From Bradysia coprophila (Eukaryota > Arthropoda > Insecta > Diptera > Sciaridae), in the NCBI RefSeq assembly GCF_014529535.1, contig NW_023503293.1:661115-725114 (forward strand): a DNA stretch of 64,000 bases. The letters run 5' to 3'. This document shows positions 50,001 to 62,000 of the stretch, one piece after another. The stretch's first letter is position 1. Each line of letters begins with the position of its first letter. Both the position numbers and the translations under genes were made by a program. The notes under the pieces are model-generated. The model had not been told where the DNA came from and ran no database searches. It saw only the letters and a list, made by a program, of their open reading frames with translations.

Positions 50001-53000
50001 GACAGCAAATATAGAAGGAATATAACTAATGAGAACTCTGACTTTGGCCATTTTTTCTGTTTGTGTAACAGATTCGTTATTCTTAATGATGTGGTTGCCT
50101 TCTATGAAAGGTTAAATAAAATTTTATAAAACCGAATGACGTTATTCACAATGAGAATTTAATTAATCAGCCATAAAACATTAATTAGTACATATGTGAT
50201 ATGTGATGCATATACGGCCAATTCCACTGAAAGTAGCGTGACACACATTTGATCGTTTTTATGTAAACACTCCAGTTTCAGTATAAACGAGATTGAAATC
50301 TTATTTGAAGTGATGTGATGCCCTCTAAGTTTACAGGCACGTTTAGTTAAACACACATAATTTTTATATATGCGGTGTGATTTTCTTCACTCAATAGGCC
50401 ATGTAGTGGTTCACCACTGGAAGAAAATAGGAAATTCCAATTTGACCAATTCGAGGCACTCGCTACGCTCTGATGGTCGCAAAACTCGCACCTATGGGAT
50501 TTCCTATTTTCTTCACTCGATAAATAAATAACTATTTTAACATAATGACAAGGTAAAGCGCTAGTAGCGCGTTACAGAATGTAAATTTTATTTTTGTTAA
50601 CATCCTTCATGTCTGGCAATCTAATCTAATTGTATTTCAAAATAAAATTGTCAGAAGTTCCATGGAATTGCCCATGTGTAAAGTTCAATATTGGTATTGT
50701 GCGGCTTAGCTCGTTGAGATGTTAATTAATTTCAATTAAAAAAAAATGTGAAATGACAAAGTTTTTACAGTCGTTTTATGTTTTATCCCAATTAGACGAG
50801 ATATTCTAAGGCGTAGAAATAATCAGCATTTATAGAAATCATTCCTTCGAGCTCTCAATCGCTAGTGCTACCCGCTCCAAATTTCTATTGCTGAACCTTT
50901 GCGTTATCTTTGAACCTAATTCAATCATCATCAAAATGTTGCATATACAACGTTTTATGCAATTTCGTCGCAAAACGAGTGACACGATGTGTATTATTGT
51001 CGCACTAGGCTTACGGCCTCGAGTGACAATCTGGCATACCAATCATATACAGCGTTCTTCACAAAAAAGCCAACAAAAGTTTTACTTTTCTTTACTGAGT
51101 CGAGATAATGACTATTACAACCCTAGGGTAGCAATGGATCTTTTGCTTTGTAGTTCGTGTGTAAAATTGTGTCCTGAATAATATCAATTAAACTCTAATA
51201 TATTAAGAAGTTTCACTTACTTGCAGGCTTTTTGTTGCTCGGAAGCAATTATAATCAATTTCGTCGATCAGATTGTGGGATAGGTCCAGTATCTACAACA
51301 TATTTTTTTGATAAATTTTTAAAACACTGATCGATTAAGCTAAAGTTTACTTGTAAATGCGGCATATTTCCAAAGATGTCTCGAGTGGCGTTCTTGCATT
51401 AACGATACAATTAAGCTCAATTTTTTAATACATCAAAAATAATCTTTTCGATCGCTTACCATCAACGAATTATGGCCCAAATTCAAATGGGTCAATGAAA
51501 TTTCGGCAGGCCTGAAGAAACCGGGATAGATTTTCGAAATGTTGTTATGGGACAAATCCAGTACTTTAACATTTGAGTGAGATATGGATCCTGCATGACA
51601 TGAATTAGAATCTAGTAAATGCGGAAATTGGATATGATCGGGTGTGCGTAAGGAAAGTAAGTAGTGCATTAGTGTTTCAAACATTGTTTCTTTAGATTAC
51701 CATGCTCTCCTCTACTTAAACCATAACCGGTGTTATTATCGGCCAGTTCAACAATTGTATTGTGGCTCATGTTAACTCGAAGCGATGATAGTGTTCCTAC
51801 CTAAAGTGAGAGCTTAGTATTTTTGGCTTAATCGCACAGAGAAGTGCTGTCAGAGGGCGTTGCTACAACAGTGTGAAGGCAACACCCTCTGTTATCAGTA
51901 CACTCAATGTGTATATATTAGGTATACCTGGTCGAAATAGTCGAAATCGAAATTTGTCAATTTGTTATAGGCCAGGTCCAAAACTTCCAGTTCAGGTAAA
52001 TTCTGAAAATAGACATGAAGCATGAAAGGTTAAATGACTTCCGATTATTTATTGTCTTATGCATCATTTAATTAATAAGTAAAGTGTAAACGCCGAAAAA
52101 ATTTTTCTTTCAAACTTCAAGTTACTTCTGTTCTTTTTCCGATAAAAATACGTAGGAAACCGATACTTTATTTCTTCTTTGTTTTAATCGTAGAAGTGAC
52201 CTCGAATGAACCATATACAACCCGGGACAAATTTGTCAAGCCGGATTTCAAAAATACGATTCGGGTTCGCTACGGACTATTCGGGCTCGGGGGCCAGTTT
52301 AAACCGGAATTCAAAAATAAGATTCGGGCGGGCTTCGGATTATTCGGACTTTTCAAAACCTCGGCCCGCACAGCTCTAATTTCCCCGAACAAAATAGTGA
52401 CATTAATTCACTTAATAAAACAGAAAATATATAATTAGAAGATCGTAGTGCCATGTTTGCCATGTTAAATCGAAAATTGTTTTCATTTTTCTTTGTTATC
52501 CATAACAGCTACCTGCAGAAATTTTTCGAAAAAAAACGAACTCATTGAAAGTACGCTGTCCTACTTGCATTTTTGTGGTTTCAACTGTTTCAACTCTCTG
52601 ACAATGCTCAATCCACTTTCATACTTACTTCGTTGACAGCTGTCATTTGCCTTTGCATGTTTTCTTGTAAAAACGTGCTCCATATGTCATTAGACAAAAC
52701 ACGCATGTACATTGCTAAGAACGTTTCGCGTTAATTCAATTATACGAAAAACTAATTTAACAATCAGAATGCCTGATTTCGATATGAAAAGCAGTGACTC
52801 TGAGGATAACATGGAGTCGGATGATGAGGTAATAAATTTTGCCGGTGCAGAGATGGTCTTATGATCGACGTTTAAATTTATTTATTTTTTGTTTACACAC
52901 CAGCTCCGTGAAGCGTTTGCAAGAGGCGATTTAAAGCCCGGACTGAACGTTGAAACCGTCAAAGAAAAGGCGAAGATCAACAACATTGTGAGTACAATTT

Positions 53001-56000
53001 ACATTTTACTGTCAGCGCAATTGACTGACTGCTTATTTCATCAATTTACACCATTCAGGCTCGAATTCAACAAAAGCTGGGTCTAATCGAACAAAAACTT
53101 CCGTGGATCGAACGTCTCGATATGACAAATGAATTGGCTCCCGTTGCTCCGGAAATAGCTGTACAATTTGCCAAACACGAACAGAAACGAGCCAACTTAT
53201 TCGCTGGCAATAAGAAAATCAAAGCATTCACACCCGAAGAGGATCCGGTGCTGAATGATTTCAAGCGAGAAATGTTGTTCCATCGTCAGGCACAAACGGC
53301 CGTTGTTGAGGGTATAAAACGTTTACATGAATTGGGCATCAAAACAAAACGACCCGATGATTACTTCGCCGAGATGACAAAGTCTGACGAACACATGCAG
53401 AAGGTGCGTTCGAATCTGATGGCCAAACAGGAGGGACAAGCGAAATCGGAGCGAATTAAACAGATTCGTGAACAGAGGAAAATGGGTAAGCTCGTACAGC
53501 GACAGGCTAGAGTGCAACGAGACACAGAGAAGCGTGAAATGTTGGACAAACTGAAGAAGTTCCGAAAGGGAAAATTGCAAAATTTGGACTTTTTGGATGA
53601 CACCAAAAGCGGTCAGAGTAAACGTGACGGGAAGAAGGCCAGCAAAGACAAACGTAACGCCAGAGATAGTCGATTCGGATTTGGTGGGAAAAAGCGCGGA
53701 TTGAAAAGGAATACGAAACAATCCAGCATGGAAGGTAACGACTACAAAGGCAAATTTCAGAATTCGAAAAATGGACCGAAAGGAGCCGGAAGAGGTGGGA
53801 AAAAAGGATCGGCACCACGAGCTGGCAAAAGCAAACGTGTAAAATCAAAGTCGAGAGGCCGAAAGTAGAGGTACGGCTCCAACATTAACTGCAAAATGAA
53901 TAAACGAAAATTTGTTACTTGAATTTGAAAATCTTTAATTTTCAACGAGCACTCTGTAGCTTAAATCTAAACGCCTGTCTTCGGTCTACTTTCTCGTTCA
54001 CTTACAGAAGCTACTAGTTCAAATACAGCTACACTCAACTGTAATATTTCGAATAGTCAACTTGTTCCGGAACATACTGATATCCTTCCTGAGTGTGTTG
54101 CGATGGCTGGGACACGACCAACACCGGATTGTAATATTGAGTATTTTGTACGTGCTGTACGGATGCTATTTGAAATTGAGGTTGAATTGGTTGCAATTGC
54201 GGCACTTGTAATTGCAATGGGGCTGCCAATTGATACTGTGGAATGGTGCTCACCAGCGGCTGTATGGTCGTTGGTGTGTAAAAAGTGTTCACGGATATTG
54301 GTTGGGCATTAACATAATTTGGCTCTTGGAGTTCGTGCAGTTTTTTCACTTGTAGACGCGGAACACCGCTGCCGCTATCCGGCTGCATTTCCGATTTGAT
54401 AAAATTGGACAGCGATGCGGTGGGTTCGGCAACTGTTTCGGTTTGGAAGAGTTCACTGTATTCGGGAAAGTCACTGCTGCTCTGAAAATCGGATGACCGG
54501 CACTGGGAATCGAAATTCGTTTCGGTTTTGATTTTCATCGAGCCGCCAAAATTTTCGGTCACCGTGAACGGAGTGGGTTTGGAATATGTTCGATGTTGCA
54601 ATGGTTGATTGGCGAATTGCGATGGTCGTTGAGGGTCAGCAGGCTTAATTGCCCGCTGCTGAGAAACTGGTTGTGCCATACGGAATTGTCGATTCGGCGC
54701 TCCTATTGCGTGGTTGGGCTGGATACGATTTACAACATTGGGAAATTGTCGCTGCTGGATGTTGTTGAAATTCATTTGGATCGGTCGTTGTGGTTGGCTG
54801 ACCAGTTGCCGCAGATTGATTGGTTTGATGGGATCTTTTTCACTTTTGTGCAGCCGCATGTGAATATCGTTTTTGTGGAGTCTCATGTGAGAGTTACGAC
54901 TCTGCATATTCGGAAATGAACATGAGCATATGTGACACTTAACCCGACCGATCGGCGGTTTCATTTTGATGACGCTAAAGGAACGACCAGGCGCCGTAGA
55001 TGCAACTGCCGAGGCAGGAGCTCCTTTAATAGCTTGTTCTTGAAATTTGGCCCGATTCATTCGTTGAGAGGCATGCGTTGCGAGTAACATCGAATCGCTA
55101 GCCATTGGTGCCATTGGTGTTGCCGGTGCCGATGAACTGTTTGGCATTTTGAATTTAATTCCATGCACTTCGGGAAAGTGATCACGAATCAGTTTAGGAT
55201 TTTGATGGAATGACTGGCCACAAATAGAACAGTAGAAAATGCATTTTCCCGTTACCCAGTGCTGTAAAATGCTCTGACTGTTCGGATACAGACGCCAACA
55301 ATTCAAGCAGCGGAAGCATTTATTGTTTCCCATCGGAACCATACGGCCACGACGAAAGCTAGGCGATAATACTAGTGGTGACCCGATCTTATGAGTTTCG
55401 ACTTTCAAATGGACTAGCTGATGGACAGCCAATTGTTTAATGTCGCTAAACTGTTTCCGACAATACTGACATGTTGTCGAAGGTCCTTTCGACAGTTGAC
55501 CCTGATCGGTCTTGCTGCATGCAGCGCTTTTCAATTGAATACTCACAGCCGAACTAATGTTGAACACTATTTCGGGATTTGATTTGAATGTCTTTTTGAT
55601 GTCTGTCAACGAAACGTTGATTTGATTGTCCGCTTTAACTGCAGTCGATTTCGGTTTTGATATCGGTGTGATGGATATTTCAGACAGTCGTACATCTGGG
55701 CCAACACTCTCGACTTTTTGCACAGTTTCGGTGGATGTGCTGCTTTCCCTCGGTGGCAATTTTTCCTTCCTCGAAAGACAAATTTCACCTAGATTTCCCA
55801 GCGACACATCCAGTTTAGTTTTCTTAACAATCGTATCACTGTCATCATAATCCATTGAGAAGTTATTCTTTCCAAGATCAACCGTTTTCGCCTTCTGTTT
55901 CGACGACTCAATTGTGGACGCAATAAATAGTTGCTCTTTAGCCTGTTGATTCAACAACATTTCTTCGTACATGAGTGCCTCGTCGACCAACGCTTCCGAG

Positions 56001-59000
56001 TAATTGATGCGAGATGTTTGCCGTTTCTTCTTGCTTTCGTTACCCGGAACATCATATTCGTCGAGTCGTTTTCGATTTTTCGATGAAGGCCTATCAGAGT
56101 CCTCGGATTGTGAATCGTTCGATTTGGTTGTCACCGAATCGGACCGAACGACTTCATTCGACACATCACATTCTTTAAGCACTTCCTGAGGATTCAATAT
56201 GACTATTTTACCCTTTCTTCCCGACAATGCCCGATCAGCTTTGTCATCGATCACATCCTCCGTATCAGTTGGTCGTTGCTCGTCTTTTATCTCTTTCGTT
56301 AACTCGAATTCATTTGGCACATCAACCGAGCGATCACTGGCGGATTGTGGTACTTTTCTCGTGTTCTCCAAACTTTTATCTTTACTTGCAGATCGTTTTA
56401 CCTTTACTACTGTCGCATCTACTGGTTCCTCCTTACTACTATCATGTTCAAATTGTCGTCTCGAGCGACGGAGTCTATTGTTTTCGTTTATCACCGGTGC
56501 AACCTGAGGACCAGGCTTTTTCCAATGAACAAATTCCTTATCTAAGCAACCACCGGCCTCGTCGGTGTTGGGCGGCAATTTACTTTTCGGTTTCGGTCCA
56601 GGTTTCTTACGCAATGGCGGCGGTGTGTCGCTACATTGAGGCTCGTTGGAAATTTGAGTATTTGCAGTTGACTCCGTGCTCGTCAACTTCTCCACATTCG
56701 TATCCGTTACCGGCGTCGAATTCGTCGTACGATCCGTTTGTGCCGTAGCGATTTTTCGTCGCTTGCCACGCCGTATGTAGTCGCGTAATGGATTTCGTCG
56801 TTTTTTCTTCTTCACACGACGACTCATCTCGAATCGACTCGCGTCCAGTGAATCTTCGTCGATTTTCGATTGATCCTCATCGGTGGATATCGGTGGCAAT
56901 TCGTAGTCCAATACGGTATTTAAGTAGCTCCGACCGTTGACATTAAAGTTGTCTATGCAAATTTGTTGAAGTGTTTTGACATTGAAAACATGTTTGTCCA
57001 ATAGAAGTGATTTTAGGATTGGTTTACCTGTCGATGGACTGAGGGACGTTTTTATCACAGCGGCTAGAATGTTGTGCTTTTGTTGTATTGGATAGTCCGG
57101 CAGTAAAGTTGTGATCGCTTTACGAATTTTCTGACTTTCCGCCTGAAAAAATGGATAAAAATTCATATCTTACGTCGCAGGCACTTCTAGCTATGAGCAA
57201 AAGTATTTGAATTCACAGCTCAAATACTTTTGCTCAAAATTTGACATACTTCCACTGCTTCATAGACATTTTTGATTGGATTTTGACCACTTGTCTCTGA
57301 CAACCATTTTTTCTCCAATTTTTCGTATGTTGTTATTCGATCATAGTAGTTGACAACAACACTTTCACAACCATTGCAGAGATGCTGTGGCAATTCATCG
57401 CCTTTGAATATCTAAAAACAATTCAACAATTCAATAGGTGACACAAACAACACCACTTCCGACGGTACGGTTTCTTGATTTTCTTTTGCTAATAAGGTAA
57501 CAATGACCGCCCCGAATCCACATAATCGATAATAAAAACACACTTTTATAATCTCTCCATTACGTACAAGAGAATTTACTTACGACTAAAGAAAATGTTG
57601 TCCGTAATTTGATCAGCAAGTCGTCACTTTCGTCGAAAATGTTTTTGTTATCAATGCTATCGCAAGCACATAAACGACACAATTTCGTTTCTCCTGATTC
57701 GGTCATGTTTTTACTTATTTTTTGGGCATAATACAACCGGCTATTAAAATATTGCAAAATATATCGCCAATAGAAAAATTACGAATGACATTTGGCTGTA
57801 GTCATGATGAGCTTCATTGATATGAAGCCGTGCAACACTCCGATGTGTCACATTTTGTAAGAAAAGTGTTCTATACCACTTCAAGGTGTTGTATAGGTAA
57901 ATCGATTTTACAATTTCGTTCGAAAAAACGTTTTCAGAACAATTTTCGGTTAAAAATAGTTATTTGGTAACCAAGGAGAGAAAATAGGAAATTCCACCTA
58001 GAGCGAATGTTTGAGAAAAGCGAGGGCCGCAAAAACTATTTTTCGCAACCCAGAGCCGAATAGTTATTTTCTACCCTCCGGCCTTCCGCTGAAACTTCGG
58101 AAGCCTTTGTTATGAAAAAGATTGCCTTTAACTTGGGAAGAAAAATTGGAAATTGTATTTTGTCGGGTGAATTGTTGCTCTCGGTACGCTGTGGCTACAA
58201 GCAACATCCTAGAAATGCAATTTCCAACTTTTCTTCTCTCGTTGAAGAAATAACTATTTAATTGAGTGTTAGATTTATCATTTCTTACAACATTGTAACA
58301 TATAATTTGGGTGGTCACCGGGATCACCACTGTAATTATACATACCTCCGACAATATCTTTGTTTTTACAGTCACCATTTTTTGTACAGAGATAATTTTG
58401 ACAGTTAGCTTTGTACCACGGTAAACTTTACAAACCAACAAATCTTTCAAGTAAATCTGACAAATTTGACAGAAAAATGATTTTTCATACCTAGGACCCG
58501 AAAAGTGCGACTTCGTCGCACTTTTTCTCCGTCCAATATGAAAAATACTATTCGGTTAGGGTATTCGATTCCAGACCTCGCCTTCGGCTCTGTCTGGAAA
58601 CTTCTCACACGCTAAAAAGACTTTTAGTCCTACAATTGCTAAAATTTTCTCATATGCATAATGAGCACCAGCTGAATATCACTAGCTGGTGTACAAACAA
58701 AAACACTTTGTATTGTATACAATTCAAAGACAACCTACACACAGTGCATTTCTACGTTAACGTCATCTACGCGCACATAACACGTATGAATGAAGTAAAC
58801 ACATTGTTAAGAATGTGTTTTGATTGTTTATCATACGATAAGTGTGTGTTAGCAGATCCAGCTGGTGATATTCAGCTGGTGCTCATTCTGCATATGAAAA
58901 ATATTTACAGGCTGTAGGTACGAAATGTACTATTTCAGTCTCACCACAAATTCATCATTCATTATGTTGAACTACTACTTGTCGTATACAAGCGCTTCCC

Positions 59001-62000
59001 CCAAAATACGGCTGTGGTGGCGACACTTTGTATACCAACAGAGAGATGTCGCCACTGTGTTTGAATCGAAATTTATATTAAAAAATAGTTCCTCCGATGA
59101 GGATTTAACCTAATCATGTATAATCGTAGAATGATCTGCACATCATTCGTTTTTATCTTACATTAAAAAAAACCAGGTCGTACGCATAGTTGGCATTCAA
59201 ATGGATGCAATGCAAACCTTAAAATATGCTAAAACCGTGCATGAGAAATGTACATACCTGAAATGCCTCATCAGCAATTGTGTTCAATTTGTTCCCTCTC
59301 AAATTTAGATGTCGAAGTTGATCCAAATTCATGAATGCTCGCCGTTCTAAATGTTCGATTCGATTATCGTCGAGTTCCAATTGTTGCAAATTCTGATAAC
59401 AAAAGCGGAAAATGTGAGAAAATGTTAAATAAAATGTGAAAAATTCAAGGAAAACCGAGTGTTGGCAAAATGTTTTATTGATTATACAAAAAAGCTTCCA
59501 AGCTTTCAAAATTAAGATGCGAGTCCGAAGAGGTGTTTATGGGTTTACTGTTTTGTCATGCATAATGTATTTTTATGGTGGTTATGGGTGTCCTTACTTC
59601 GTATTATTGGAATCTTAATGGTTTTTTTTCGTTTTTTAAATTATTCCGGTGGTGTTATTCATCTAGGAATTTATAAACCATGTCGGATTGTCGATGCTAT
59701 ATAGCGTCATTTTAATAGCAATCAAACGGCGGTAATATTCGAGCTTTAAAATAACAAGCTTCAGCTGAGAAAATTTTCTCCAATTTTTGTGTAACCTCTG
59801 GAGAATGATACAAATAAATAAAAGAAAATTGTTGAGGAAATTGCTCAATTTCCTAGCTAAAGTAGAACTTCCGTATTTATTATTGTTCCGTATTAGTTTA
59901 TGTATTACAAAGTCTCGGAGTTTTAACACTTTCCTGGGACAATTTTTTATCGATTTTAGTATATTATATACTAATGGACATGGAAGACGTTCAAAATTAT
60001 CGATAATATCAACCGAAAGAAATTATCGGTACTATCGATTCGAAATTTACTGAAATTTTGATATGTTGATATAATTTTCATGTTTCAAACACTACTTTCG
60101 ACACCCTCAGCATGTAAAGTCCATTACATAACTTGGGATAAAAATGAAAAGTCTCGTCACACGAAAACTCTAATTTTCATCTTTTTATAGTCATGTTTAC
60201 ATAACGTCCGGGTTTGGAATTTTTTTTGTCGAAGGCGAGGGCGAGGTGGCTATAATCCCTCGTGGCAAAATCACAATCTGAGTTAAACCAATTCGTTAAA
60301 ATAAATATTTGGACATAGGTGCGGTGCATATCATGTGTCGATGCAAAGATAAACCCAAACTCCCTGTCCGAGCTGGTGCATAGTGTTAGTCTTACCACCC
60401 AGAGACATACAATACTATTTCGATTACTATGAAGAAATCACGATCCCGTAGTGTATTTTCGCCTCTAGTGGGCTATCGCTACAGATCTACCGAATCAACG
60501 CACTTCATCAAGTTTCAGTACCCCATTTAGAGTACCACTTTTGCTTGAAGTGCGTTGACCTAATACAAATAGTATGTTACATACCAAGGATCAAAAAGGT
60601 GTGTTTTAGACCCAGGCTTCGCGTCGCTCCATCCCTGGACGTTTTCACCATCGTGGTCTAAAACACACCTTTTTGATCCGTGGTTTGTATACTATTTTTC
60701 TTCCTGGAGTACCAAAGTCACATTCCGAACAAAACATAACAACAAAACTGAACAACATACCGGTGCAAAAGCATTCCATATTAATGCCGAAAGTAATCCG
60801 TATGAATGCCTAAAGAATGCCGTGTGCATGTATTCTCACAAATGTCGAAAAATAAGCAATCTGTAGGAATGCCGAAAGACATCCGAATGAATGCCGAAAG
60901 CAGTCCGTATGAATGCTGAAAGCAATCCCCATGAATGCATTGTCACAAAACACTAAAAACATTACATTCGCGTACATACAACAACTTGACACATTTGGGA
61001 AAGAATAAAGATAGGATCGAAAATGACATAAGCGGGAATGAAAATTGAGAGAAAATAGTAGGGGAGAATGTTGCTCTTTCGGTACTAAATTTGGTGAGTG
61101 AATGTGACGGTTTTGGTACTACAGGAAGAAAAAGATTTCATTTCACACTTAGCTTGGAAGAAAAAGTCGGAAATAAAGAAAAATTCACAGAACCTCGACG
61201 TAAACATGGGAACTCAAAAGTGATAGATAAGGTTGTTGTTTTGGGTCTTTATCTGGTGATAGAATGTGACGATTTTGCTTCGCCTGAATATAAATGGCTG
61301 TTCACATTGATGAAATTCAGCGATTTGATGTTTTTTCGTTGTTTTGAAGAGAGCTTATTGAGTCGAGGCACAGCACTGCTCCTAGCATGAATACTGAATT
61401 GACAAGTGTCAAATTTGGAGGCTTCAGTGATAAGAGCTACTGCTTAGGATTGTTTACATTATATGCTTTAACTCATACAACGAAAACAAGTCATCTATCC
61501 TTACAACGGAAACGCAAAGCCTCCAAATAGTTTCTATATTCATGCTAGGAGCAGTGCTGTGGTCAAAGTTTTTCTATGTGTATTGAGTATTCACCTCTAA
61601 ATCCACGAAGGTATGCTGAAGAATTTGCCGCAAATGGTTGAAGCTCAGCGATATTGTTTGCAATTTGGAATGGATGTCACCCTGGAAAGGTTGATTTACA
61701 ATTTGATATTGTTTCCACTGCATCCGTCGACAATTGCAGATCTCCCTTACCTGAAACGTTCCCTTCAAAACCTGTTCGATTCGATTGTCCTGAAGTTCTA
61801 AATGCCTTAAATTCTTCATGAAGTGAAACGACGTGTCAGTCATCGTTTTTAGCTGATTGTTACTAAGATCTAATTCTTGCAAAGAGGTCAAATGTCGCAT
61901 TGCGTCCGCCGGTAGCGCTGCACCAGTCAATCCATGCGATATTTTTAAAGAGAGTAGGGAATGTCCAATCTATTGATTGTTCCGGTCATAACATTTACAT

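Larger units (their letters stand above)
57707..59257. other. Chaoptin intron upstream of the zinc-finger gene
   Basis: 1.55 kb that must contain the zinc-finger gene's promoter and most of its own repeats: a diverged palindromic family at 57976-58260 and the interrupted MITE at 58483-58927. No further gene seen. Confidence 0.6.
59393..61594. other. Chaoptin intron with two inverted repeats
   Basis: 2.2-kb intron between the exons at 61595 and 59392. It carries inverted repeats at 60567-60698 and 61371-61561. A run of diverged atgccgaaag words near 60780-60950 forms a weak tandem repeat. No nested gene seen. Confidence 0.65.

Noticed and set aside
58064..58450. 128-codon minus-strand frame
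   Set aside because: It overlaps a palindromic dispersed repeat and has no recognisable domain.
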